From Verrucomicrobiales bacterium (lineage in GTDB: Bacteria > Verrucomicrobiota > Verrucomicrobiia > Limisphaerales > UBA9464), in contig SYMJ01000039.1 in NCBI GenBank assembly GCA_005805505.1, forward strand, positions 1 to 42,729: a stretch of 42,729 nucleotides of DNA, read 5' to 3'. The position numbers were made by a program, and so were the translations under genes. Numbering within the stretch: position 1 is the first letter of the stretch; every line of letters starts with the position of its first letter. Shown here in pieces: positions 9,223 to 17,058 of this stretch. The notes beneath the pieces were generated by a model. The model was not told the DNA's origin, ran no database searches, and was given only the letters and a program-made list of their open reading frames with translations.

Positions 9223-12200
9223 TTACTTGTTGAGGACTGCGTCGAGGTTGAAGAGCTGATTGGCCACCAAGGTCGTGGCCGCCAGAAGCGGTTCTCCGGC
9301 CGAGAGATCCGGCTTGGAATCGCCCACGCGCACGAGGCGACCGGCGTCTTCGGGATGCTGGCGGTAAAACGCCAAGGCCTGAGTGTAGCCCTCGCGGACC
9401 ACCACCGCCTCGGAAGCATCGAGCGGACGGGACAGAAGCCGCCGGGCCAGGAAGTCGACAACCCGGTCGGGTTGGTCATTCCCGGAATCGCGCAAGGCCA
9501 GCGAGGCCAGGAATCGCGCAGCTTCCACAAACTGCGGATCGTTCAGGGTGGCCAAGGCCTGGAGCGGCGTGTTGGTGCGCTCGCGACGGACGCTGCACGA
9601 CTCGCGGCTCGGGGCGTTGAAAAGGTCCATCAAGGCCGGAGGTGAAGCCCGCTTCCAGAACGTGTACAGCGAGCGCCGATAAAGGCTCTCACCCGCGTCC
9701 GGAACATACCGCTTGGTGTTGCTCTCGGGCATGGCCACGGCCTCCCACACACCCTCGGGCTGGTAAGGTTTCACACTGGCTCCGCCCACCTTGTGGACGA
9801 GCAGTCCGCCCGCAGCCAAGGCATAGTCGCGGACCATCTCCGCATCCATGCGGAAGCGCGGACCCCGGCTCATTAACCGGTTGGCCGGATCCTTTTCCAG
9901 GGCGTCTTTTGTGGCCGTGGCCGATTGGCGGTAGGCGGCTGACAAGACCATTTGGCGGAAGAAACGCTTCACGTCCCAGTCGTGCTCCATGAAGTCCACG
10001 GCCAACCAGTCGAGGAGGGCCTGATTGGAAGGCAAGTCACCCATGATGCCCAAGTCTTCGGACGTGCGGACGATGCCGGCCCCAAAGACTTCGGACCAAA
10101 ACCGATTGACCGTAACCCGCGCGGGCAGCGGATTTTCGGGCGACACCAGCCACTGAGCCAGACCCAGACGATTGGTCGGCGCCCCAGCGGGCAACGGGTT
10201 GAGAGCCTTGAAGACCGCCCCACCCACCGCATCGCGCTTCTGGTCGTATTGCCCACGATTGAGCACATAGGCCATGGGCATGGTGTCGGCCTTCTCGCGC
10301 TGGATGTGGGTCACCGGATACCGGCCGCGAATTTCGGAGCGCTCCTTCTCGAGGGCCGCGATCGCGGACTGGGCCTGCTTCAAGGGCAGGAACTCCGCCT
10401 GAAAACCCGACAACAACCCGGCGCGCTCTTCCTTGGGCCAGTCTGCGGTGGGCTTGGCCAGGAGGGTGCGAAACGCTTCGGGAGCCGCCCAGGTGCGGGC
10501 CTCGGGCGCGCTCAGGGCGCGGGAGTAACTGCGCAAATCCTGCACGGAGGTGCCGGCGAGCACGTCGGACTCGTGGCGCTGCCCCAATTTTAACGGCACA
10601 CCTGTGCGGATCGTGCCCGTGACGGTGGACGGGCCCGGCTCGAGATCGGCGGCCACGCCATCGACGTACAAACGCATGCCGTCGGCCCGGCCGGAGCCGT
10701 CGCTGGTGAGCAGGAGGTGCTGCCACTGCCCCTTCTTGGCCAACGCCTTGCGAGTGCGAACCTTGAGGGCGTTCTCGGGCCAGCGATTCACTAAGTGGGA
10801 GCCGAACGATCCATTCTCGTACCACAAATCCCAGCCGCGGTGGGCCTGGGTGTTGTCCATGCGGGCCAGCAGTGATCCGGTGGCCGGTGGTTTTTCAGGC
10901 ACGAAGAACCAACCGCCGAGCGAGAACGGCTTGCCCAACTCGAAGTCGCCTGCGTCGGCAAAGGCCATGGTCTTGCCGGAATCGGTGACCAAGGAGGCTC
11001 CGAGGGGACCGCCGGGTTTCCACGCTGGCTCGCCGGTGGCCGGGAAGGTCTTCGGGCCCGCGGGAACCGTGACGGAAACGGTGGTGCCCGAGCCTTCGTT
11101 CAATGGGGCCTTGAAGGTGAGATCTCGCCCGAGCGCCGCCTCGAGTTCCGGAAACTTCAATCCACTGGCCCATCGATCAAAGGCCCCCTCCGCCTCCTTC
11201 TTGCGGGTCTCAACGGTCTTCTTGGTGACCTCGATAGCACCGAGCAGAGCGTCCCACCGGGCGCGCTCTTTGGCATCGGTCACGACGACGATGCTGGGGT
11301 TGGAATCCTTCACGTTGCCATCGAACCCACCTTGCTGGGTGTTTCGGAAGAAGGCCGCCATGGAGTAGAAGTCCTTCTGGCTGACCGGATCAAACTTGTG
11401 GTCGTGGCAGGCCGCGCAGTTGGCGGTGAGCCCGAGCCAGACCCACGAGGTCGTGGTGACACGGTCGTTGGCGTAGTTCGCGAGGTTCTCCTCCTCAATG
11501 GTGCCGCCCTCATTGGTGGTCATGTTGCACCGGTGGAACCCGGTGGCGATTTGCTGCTCTTCCGTCGCACCGGGCAGGAGGTCGCCGGCGATTTGCTCTA
11601 CGGTGAACCGGTCTAAGGGCATGTTGCGATTGAAGGCCCCGATGACCCAGTCGCGGTAGGGCCACATCTCGCGGTAGTTGTCGAAGTGCAGCCCGTGCGT
11701 GTCGGCGTAGCGGGCCGCATCGAGCCAGTAGCGTGCGCGGTGCTCACCCCACTGCGGCGTGTCCATGAGACGATCCACCCAGCGCTCGTAGGCGTCTGAG
11801 CGCGTGTCACGAACGAACTCCTCGACCCATTCGGGCCGGGGCGGCAAGCCGGTGAGGTCGAGAGCGGAGCGGCGCGCCAGGCTGCGGCGGTCGGCCTCGG
11901 GATTGGGCTGAAGCCCCTTGGCCTCGAGCCCAGCCAAAATGAACGCATCCAGCCCACCCCGTACCCAACCAATGTCTTTCACCGGAGGGAGGGTCGCCTT
12001 CTCGGGCTTTAGGAACGACCAGTGCGGTTGCCACTGGGCTCCCTCGAGGATCCACCGCTTCACGACCTCCTTCTGGGCCGCAGTGAGGTCTTTGTGGGCC
12101 TCGGGCGGAGGCATGACCTCGTCGGCATCGGTGGAGACCAGGCGCTGCCAGAGGGGGCTCTTGCCGAGGTCACCGGACACGACGGCCGGTCCGCGCTTGG

Positions 12201-12447
12201 CGGTGGCGGCGAAGAATCCCTCCCGGGTGTCGAGGCGCAGGCCGGCCTTGCGGGTGCCGGGATCCGGGCCATGGCAGTGGAAACAGGCGTCGGAGAGGAT
12301 GGGCCGGATGTCGTGGTTGAAGCCCACCGGTTCGGCGGCGCGAGCGGAGGCACCAAGGAGGCCTCCGGAAAGGAGCGCGGCCAGAATCCAGGCCGAGGCC
12401 GAGACTGACCCGAAGAGGACACGCGCAGCGGAGTGGGATGGCTTCAT
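9223..12447 (-). CDS. PSCyt1-DUF1549-LamG-DUF1553 (PSD1) exported cytochrome-type protein
   Basis: From the ATG at 12447 this is 1074 residues with a signal peptide (AWILAALLSGGLLGASARAAE). A PSCyt1 domain carries the haem-attachment motif CFHCH (Cys55, Cys58, His59). The DUF1549 domain follows (ARRSALDLTGLPPRPEWVEEF), then a LamG-type insert (FSLGGWFFVPEKPPATG ... MRLYVDGVAADLEPG) and the C-terminal DUF1553 domain (VTVNRFWSEVFGAGIVRTSEDLG). The frame is open to 12861, but that extension lacks family features and the signal peptide fixes the start near 12447. These proteins are suspected to act in periplasmic redox or polymer breakdown; their biochemistry is not established. It is the first gene of an operon with the DUF1501 gene. 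Confidence 0.93.
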   Translation of the reverse strand: MKPSHSAARVLFGSVSASAWILAALLSGGLLGASARAAEPVGFNHDIRPILSDACFHCHGPDPGTRKAGLRLDTREGFFAATAKRGPAVVSGDLGKSPLWQRLVSTDADEVMPPPEAHKDLTAAQKEVVKRWILEGAQWQPHWSFLKPEKATLPPVKDIGWVRGGLDAFILAGLEAKGLQPNPEADRRSLARRSALDLTGLPPRPEWVEEFVRDTRSDAYERWVDRLMDTPQWGEHRARYWLDAARYADTHGLHFDNYREMWPYRDWVIGAFNRNMPLDRFTVEQIAGDLLPGATEEQQIATGFHRCNMTTNEGGTIEEENLANYANDRVTTTSWVWLGLTANCAACHDHKFDPVSQKDFYSMAAFFRNTQQGGFDGNVKDSNPSIVVVTDAKERARWDALLGAIEVTKKTVETRKKEAEGAFDRWASGLKFPELEAALGRDLTFKAPLNEGSGTTVSVTVPAGPKTFPATGEPAWKPGGPLGASLVTDSGKTMAFADAGDFELGKPFSLGGWFFVPEKPPATGSLLARMDNTQAHRGWDLWYENGSFGSHLVNRWPENALKVRTRKALAKKGQWQHLLLTSDGSGRADGMRLYVDGVAADLEPGPSTVTGTIRTGVPLKLGQRHESDVLAGTSVQDLRSYSRALSAPEARTWAAPEAFRTLLAKPTADWPKEERAGLLSGFQAEFLPLKQAQSAIAALEKERSEIRGRYPVTHIQREKADTMPMAYVLNRGQYDQKRDAVGGAVFKALNPLPAGAPTNRLGLAQWLVSPENPLPARVTVNRFWSEVFGAGIVRTSEDLGIMGDLPSNQALLDWLAVDFMEHDWDVKRFFRQMVLSAAYRQSATATKDALEKDPANRLMSRGPRFRMDAEMVRDYALAAGGLLVHKVGGASVKPYQPEGVWEAVAMPESNTKRYVPDAGESLYRRSLYTFWKRASPPALMDLFNAPSRESCSVRRERTNTPLQALATLNDPQFVEAARFLASLALRDSGNDQPDRVVDFLARRLLSRPLDASEAVVVREGYTQALAFYRQHPEDAGRLVRVGDSKPDLSAGEPLLAATTLVANQLFNLDAVLNK

Positions 12448-12648
12448 GAGAACTGTTGATGAATCTAGGCAAGCCGACGATCCGGCGCTAGACGCCATTC
12501 GAACAAGGACAAGTCCTCTCTGGCCACCCCGAGTGCAAGATCGGGGGAGTGGGGAGGCGGGGCCCTGTCCTGGGTACCACCTACCGCCGTCTCGATCACA
12601 ATGGTCCTGCGCATTGAACTCCGTGCGCGGCAGGGATAGTTTCCATCC

Positions 12649-13182
12649 ATGCCGTCTCTTTTCCGCCGGCTGGGTATGACGAGCCATTGCTCGCCGCTCC
12701 GACGACGCCTCAAGGCATCGGGGCTTGAGGACGCCGAGTCGCTCATGCGATTGGCGGTCCAACGAGGCTGCCGCTATTATCGCGACACCGTGACGGGAAC
12801 CGTAGTGGACCCAGGAACGGACAGGGTGCCCAACGAGGAACTCGCGATTGGATTGCTCCATGGCAGCTGGGAATGGTCACCGGCAGCACTGCGGATGGGA
12901 GCCGCCATGCTCGGCGCCCGAGACAATGACCCGAGTAAACTCCTGCGATTGGCCCGAATGGAACGTGCTGAAACCCTCGTTCGTGAACTGGCCAAGATCG
13001 GCCGGAGTATCGAACCCACCCACCCATTGTGGTCGTACCTGCTGCAAGAACTTCCCGATCGTGGTCCGATCCCCGGCGGAGTGCTGCCACATCCGACCCG
13101 GTTCATGGCCGTGACTGGAATCACCCGCGAAGGTCGAGGGATCCGCAGCCAATGGATCCGCCCGGAGGTCGTCCGTGGATAA
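12649..13182 (+). CDS. Hypothetical protein, 177 aa, not recognised
   Basis: I do not recognise this protein. It is soluble, with no signal peptide or membrane segment, basic at the N-terminus and probably helical in the middle (SKLLRLARMERAETLVRELAKIG). The composition looks like a real protein and no better frame exists on either strand, but the only support is the open frame and its isolated position. It is divergent from the PSD1-type gene, with about 200 bp between the starts. ATG 12649 is the first start and ATG 12676 the alternative. No strong ribosome-binding site is visible. Confidence 0.5.
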   Translation: MPSLFRRLGMTSHCSPLRRRLKASGLEDAESLMRLAVQRGCRYYRDTVTGTVVDPGTDRVPNEELAIGLLHGSWEWSPAALRMGAAMLGARDNDPSKLLRLARMERAETLVRELAKIGRSIEPTHPLWSYLLQELPDRGPIPGGVLPHPTRFMAVTGITREGRGIRSQWIRPEVVRG

Positions 13183-13461
13183 TGCGACTCGGATCCTTTG
13201 TTGCCTGGATTTGTGGATGACCGGCGAGGCACCGAGCAGCAGATGGAAGCCAGGTTACACAACCGGCTGCGCCTGCAAGTGACCTCATGCTGGACTTGCG
13301 AAAACGATGCTGATCCAAACTTCGGGTTGCTGGTGACCATTCGATGGAAGACCCACCGGATCTAGCCACACGGGAAGGCAAGATCAGGTGTGGCGCCGGG
13401 GGGGAATGGATTCCGGAGTGTCCTCTTGATTCACGGACAGTTTTACGTACGTTCTTCAATC

Positions 13462-13704
13462 ATGTTGAGTCTGTCGGCCACCGAAGCCCGGGCTTCCCTG
13501 TATTCTCTCATGGATCAGGCGGCCGCGTCGCATGAGCCCATCCAAATCACTGGAAAACGAACGAACGCGATTCTGATGTCTGAAGAAGACTGGAGCGCGA
13601 TCCAGGAGACATTGTTCCTGCTATCGATCCCCGGCATGAGGGACTCCATACGAGCGGGCATGGAGACGCCGGTCGGCCGATGCTCCACCCGCCTGCCATG
13701 GTAA
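13462..13704 (+). CDS. Phd/YefM family antitoxin
   Basis: This is an 80-residue antitoxin expected to bind the adjacent toxin and repress its own promoter. The N-terminal Phd/YefM DNA-binding fold is clear (LSATEARASLYSLMDQAAASHEPIQI at 2-28, then GKRTNAILMSEEDW), followed by the toxin-binding helix region with MRDSIRAGM. The start at 13462 is chosen because family similarity begins there; the frame is open to 13390 but that part has no family match. The toxin start codon overlaps its last codons, so the two are translationally coupled. Confidence 0.9.
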   Translation: MLSLSATEARASLYSLMDQAAASHEPIQITGKRTNAILMSEEDWSAIQETLFLLSIPGMRDSIRAGMETPVGRCSTRLPW

Positions 13705-13964
13705 TCTGGCAATTGGTCTACACCAAACAGGCCCAGAAAGACGCCAAGAAGCTGTCCGCCAGTGGCCTCAAGTCCAAGGCGATCCAACTCTTGGAGATCC
13801 TCGCGGAGGACCCTTTCCGCAACCCTCCGCCGTTTGAAAAACTGGTAGGGGATCTGGCCGGCGCCTACTCCCGGCGGATCAACATCCAACACCGAGTGGT
13901 GTATCAGGTGTTCCCCGTCATCAAAACGGTGAAGATTCTCCGACTGTGGACTCACTACGAATGA
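13698..13964 (+). CDS. Txe/YoeB family mRNA-interferase toxin
   Basis: This 88-residue RelE-superfamily toxin is expected to cleave mRNA on the ribosome. It shows the YoeB layout: W-x-L-x-Y-T near the start, KAIQLLEILAEDPFRNPPPFEKL, the SRRI-x6-RVVY core and the C-terminal HYE, which matches the catalytic His-Tyr of YoeB. ATG 13698 overlaps the antitoxin stop; ATG 13680 would add six residues. Together with the antitoxin it forms a complete type II pair that appears intact. Confidence 0.9.
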   Translation: MVIWQLVYTKQAQKDAKKLSASGLKSKAIQLLEILAEDPFRNPPPFEKLVGDLAGAYSRRINIQHRVVYQVFPVIKTVKILRLWTHYE

Positions 13965-14051
13965 GTGGGCAGGCCTTGCGGAAGACAGAGCCCGACCCAT
14001 AGACCTCTTGGACCTGGAAGTGAGTCCTGTGCAGGCAGCGCAGGCCGTTGT

Positions 14052-15971
14052 TTAGGGCTTCGGCGGGAAAGTCGCTGGATCAAAGGGCGGATGCGCCGGG
14101 TCGTGGATGGGGCGGCCGGTGGCGTCGATGAGCGTCGGGGTCACCAGGACGAACAGTCGGCTCACCTGGTCTCGAGTCTCCTCCTTGCGGAAGAACCGGC
14201 CGACGAGCGGCAGATCTCCTAGGTAGGGCACCTTGTCGACGAAGTGCACCCGGTTGGTGAGCGCTCCCACATCGATGAGCACACTCTGGCCATCCCAGAT
14301 CCAGCTCTGCTCCCTGACCCAGACGAGGTTGGTTCGGACCAAGGGTTCGGAGGCTCCGTTCGAATCGGGCCCACCTCCATGAACTTGAATCATGGACGCG
14401 AAGACGGACAGCTCGATGGCCGGGTTCGACACGTCAGGAATGACCCGCAAGGTTGGGCCCGCGTTCTTGCCGTCGATCACTCTGACATCTGACACCGAGA
14501 TCTCAGCCCCACGGTTCGACAAAGTCGTCATACGCGGCGCGGTTAGGAAATCGATCCCATCGCGTTCCTCGAAGACCTTAATCAAACCACGGGTCGCCGT
14601 CGCCGTGAGCCGCACGGAACTACGGTTCGAGGAAAGCACGCCAACCAACTCCGGAGGCAGGGAGCTGTGGATCTCGACGAATCGCCCTTGGATATTAACT
14701 TGCAAAGGCGCATCGATCGCTGGGACGACGGAACCGCCGGTGGCCCGCGGGCTGTCCGGCGCGGCCGGCTCAACCTTGGAGGCGGAGTTTAATTCCGCGG
14801 CGGCGGCCGGGATGGGTTTCAAACTCGCCGTCGAACCACCCACCGGGAGCGTTTTCGGATCGGCCGGTGCCTTCGCTACCGGCGTGGGCAGAGCTGGGGT
14901 CTCGACCCAGGCAAAGCCCATCGGCAGGAACAGCGCGCCGGCCACGAGCACCGTCACACAGCCCACCCAGCCCAATCGGGCACTACGGGGTAATGGACGT
15001 TCCAACAGCCGTCGAACTCGCGCCTCAAGCCGGCTGCCGGATTCAAGGACTCCGAGGAAGGCCATGGGCATCCGTGGGGGAACTGCGCAGTAGCGGGCCA
15101 CGGCGACCAGCGTGGCCGGGTAGTCGTCGGCACCGGGCTCCAGCATCACCGCCTCATCGATCGCGGCCTCGCGCAAGGACCGGATGCGGGCGTTGGCAAA
15201 CCACACCAGTGGATTCCACCACCACGCGATCTGAACACAAACTTGGAGCAAGTTCCAGGCGAGGTCCCACCGCTGCAAATGGATGAGTTCATGCCGAAGC
15301 ACCTGCCGGAGCGACTCGGCTTCGATCTGCTCGCTGAGCCCCCGGGGCAGCAAGATCACCGGCCGGAACAGTCCGCACAGCGCCGGCCCTTGCGCCGTAT
15401 CGGTGAGGCACAGCCGCGGGAGCTTCGACCGCAGCCCCAGCCCGGCCGCGGTCTCGGCCAGCACTGTTTGCAAGGCCTCCGGTGCCTCGTCCGAATCCCG
15501 AACCTGCCGGGCCACCTCCCGGCTCCGCACCAGCACCCAGATTGCCCAGGCACCGCAACCGACGACCCAAACCAGCAGAAGCCCGCCGGCCAATTCGAGC
15601 TTCGGGTGTGCGGGCGTCGCGGTCTTCAGTCCGACCGGCCCGACAACTTGCGAAACCTCAGAGACCACGGTCGCTGAGCCCGCCGCCGCTCGGGGCACTC
15701 GCACCGCTGGAGTCAACAACCACGGCGCCACCCAATAGGCGACCGCCGTGGGCGACAGCAGGTCGACGGGCAGCAGTAGCTTAATCACCACCAGCATCCA
15801 CAGCCCATGCCGCAAGGCCGCCCGGGCCCGGTGGCGAATGAGCCAATCTAGCCCGGACAAGACTCCCACCAAGACGGCCAACTGCAGGGACATGCTCACC
15901 GCCACCGCGGTGCTGGAAGTTCCGGCGTCGTTGAACCACAAAACAAAAGAGGAAAAAGACCCGGTGCTCAT
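14052..15971 (-). CDS. M56 (BlaR1-type) metalloprotease fused to a secretin-like domain
   Basis: This is a 639-residue membrane protein. Residues 1-350 form the BlaR1/MecR1-type M56 peptidase: membrane segments near 22-46, 56-88 and 127-148, the zinc motif HELIH at 227-231 followed by R-x-D, and WWNPLVWFANARIRSLREAAIDEAV. A last membrane segment lies at about 335-355. After a Pro/Ala-rich linker, residues about 430-625 resemble the C-terminal secretin domain of type II/III secretion proteins: VNIQGRFVEI, IDFLTAPRMTTLSNRGAEI, TLRVIPDVSNPAIELSV, WDGQSVLIDVGAL, and VPYLGDLPLVGRFFR ... SRLFVLVTPTLID. BlaR1 carries a penicillin-binding sensor at this place. The preceding gene on this strand is its BlaI-type repressor. 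Confidence 0.88.
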   Translation of the reverse strand: MSTGSFSSFVLWFNDAGTSSTAVAVSMSLQLAVLVGVLSGLDWLIRHRARAALRHGLWMLVVIKLLLPVDLLSPTAVAYWVAPWLLTPAVRVPRAAAGSATVVSEVSQVVGPVGLKTATPAHPKLELAGGLLLVWVVGCGAWAIWVLVRSREVARQVRDSDEAPEALQTVLAETAAGLGLRSKLPRLCLTDTAQGPALCGLFRPVILLPRGLSEQIEAESLRQVLRHELIHLQRWDLAWNLLQVCVQIAWWWNPLVWFANARIRSLREAAIDEAVMLEPGADDYPATLVAVARYCAVPPRMPMAFLGVLESGSRLEARVRRLLERPLPRSARLGWVGCVTVLVAGALFLPMGFAWVETPALPTPVAKAPADPKTLPVGGSTASLKPIPAAAAELNSASKVEPAAPDSPRATGGSVVPAIDAPLQVNIQGRFVEIHSSLPPELVGVLSSNRSSVRLTATATRGLIKVFEERDGIDFLTAPRMTTLSNRGAEISVSDVRVIDGKNAGPTLRVIPDVSNPAIELSVFASMIQVHGGGPDSNGASEPLVRTNLVWVREQSWIWDGQSVLIDVGALTNRVHFVDKVPYLGDLPLVGRFFRKEETRDQVSRLFVLVTPTLIDATGRPIHDPAHPPFDPATFPPKP

Positions 15972-16057
15972 GGAACGTGGGAAATGGAGAGGAAGGAAAA
16001 GAATGGGAGGAGTTCAACGAAGCCCGAGGCGTGACGAATCACCCCCGGTGCACCGCA

Positions 16058-16489
16058 TCACGGCTTGGGAGTGGGCGACGGAGTTTTTGGATTCTTCGCC
16101 CGGGCGGTTTTGCGGCGGGCCGCGATCAGCGCTTCGAGCTGATCCAGCTGGGTGGCGTCGAGGCGTTCCGATTCGAGCAGGCACTGCACCATGGGCGTGA
16201 GCGCGCCATCGAAGGCGTTCTTCAGGGCATAGCGGAGTTCGCCCAGTTGGGCCTGCTGCCGCGAGACTGCCGAGCGGTAGAGGGTCAGGTTGCGGAGCTT
16301 CTCGGAGGTGAGCAGACCCTTGGCCGCCATGCGCTCCATCAGCGTGCGGACCGTGGAGACCGACCAGTCGCGCTGCCCGGCCAGGTGCTCCTGCACGGTC
16401 GGTGCCGGACACGGCTCGAGACTCCAGACCGCCTTGATGACGGCCCATTCGGACTCCGTAAGTTCAGGCAAAGAGGCGTTGGCGATCAT
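16058..16489 (-). CDS. BlaI/MecI/CopY family repressor, partner of the M56-secretin protein
   Basis: This winged-helix repressor is expected to bind a dyad operator and to be cleaved after activation of its M56 partner. The Penicillinase_R pattern is clear: LPELTESEWAVIKAVWSLEPCPAPTVQEHL, then the recognition-helix region WSVSTVRTLMERMAAKGLL and the dimerising C-terminal helices. The Lys/Pro-rich tail is unusually long. A GTG at 16498 is in frame, but it would lie inside the proposed -10 box, so ATG 16489 is preferred and the mRNA may be nearly leaderless (inference). The M56-secretin gene follows after about 86 bp on the same strand. Confidence 0.92.
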   Translation of the reverse strand: MIANASLPELTESEWAVIKAVWSLEPCPAPTVQEHLAGQRDWSVSTVRTLMERMAAKGLLTSEKLRNLTLYRSAVSRQQAQLGELRYALKNAFDGALTPMVQCLLESERLDATQLDQLEALIAARRKTARAKNPKTPSPTPKP

Positions 16490-16496
16490 GTACGTC

Positions 16497-16526
16497 ACCG
16501 TATCGCTACAAATGTAACGATGTCAA
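16497..16526 (-). promoter_or_regulatory. Promoter with BlaI-type operator for the M56-secretin module
   Basis: Read on the minus strand, a perfect -35 TTGACA (16521-16526) is separated by 18 bp from a weak -10 TACGGT (16497-16502). The spacer contains TACAAATGTA (16507-16516, plus-strand reading). Its TACA and TGTA half-sites are 2 bp apart, as in known BlaI/MecI operators. A bound repressor would block polymerase directly. Confidence 0.65.
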
Positions 16527-16616
16527 TTGCATTATCGTTTTTAGACGACACGATGGATTCTAGGGCCCCAGGTAGTTCCCAGAAACGGCTTAAACCCACC
16601 GAATCCGATCGAGTCC

Positions 16617-16663
16617 TATACATGTCTACGAAGATCTTCGTTGCTTCTACGAAGAACCTCGTA
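16617..16663 (+). promoter_or_regulatory. Two related dyads and a -10-like box before the second BlaI gene
   Basis: ACGAAGATCTTCGT (16628-16641) is a perfect 14-bp palindrome. TACGAAGAACCTCGTA (16648-16663) is a related imperfect one. Both begin with TCTACGAAGA, and the two copies are exactly 20 bp apart, which puts them on the same face of the helix. They sit between a -10-like TATACA (16617-16622) and the start at 16678, a place suited to repression. The half-sites differ from the TACA/TGTA type upstream. Confidence 0.6.
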
Positions 16664-16677
16664 CAACTTCATCTCCA

Positions 16678-17058
16678 ATGACTCAACAACACCGACGCCC
16701 CACTGAGGCGGAGTTGTCCATCCTGCGGGTCCTCTGGGCCAAAGGACCTTCCACCGTCCGGCAGGTGGTTGAGCGTTCCGAGCCGGGGACCGGTTACACC
16801 ACCATCCTCAAGCTGCTGCAGATCATGACCGAGAAGGGCTTGGTCACACGGGACGACTCGCAACAAAGCCACGTGTTTTCCCCGTCGCAGCCCGAGGAGA
16901 AGACCCAACGGCAGCTGGTGGACGACCTGCTCGACCGCGCGTTCGGCGGGTCCGTCCAGAAGCTGGTGCTGCAGGCCCTCTCCGGCAGCAAGCCCTCCCG
17001 TGAAGAACTCACCGAACTGAGGAAACTCCTCAACACCCTCGACACCCGACGCCCATGA
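16678..17058 (+). CDS. BlaI/MecI/CopY family repressor, partner of the M56-Wzz-like protein
   Basis: This 126-residue winged-helix repressor matches the family along its whole length: PTEAELSILRVLWAKGPSTVRQVVER, then GYTTILKLLQIMTEKGLVTRD and HVFSP in the wing, and a C-terminal dimerisation part (KTQRQLVDDLLDRAFGGS). It is clearly different from the divergent BlaI, so the two are not a recent duplication. Its stop overlaps the start of the M56 gene (ATGA), indicating translational coupling. Two dyads immediately upstream are probable operators for autoregulation. Confidence 0.94.
   Translation: MTQQHRRPTEAELSILRVLWAKGPSTVRQVVERSEPGTGYTTILKLLQIMTEKGLVTRDDSQQSHVFSPSQPEEKTQRQLVDDLLDRAFGGSVQKLVLQALSGSKPSREELTELRKLLNTLDTRRP

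Noticed and set aside
8582-9259. 225-residue plus-strand open frame
   Set aside because: Antisense to the DUF1501 gene, with no recognisable domain.
13183-13461. Possible gene or regulatory element before the YefM-type antitoxin
   Set aside because: No frame with protein-like composition and no clear promoter pair at the right spacing was found.
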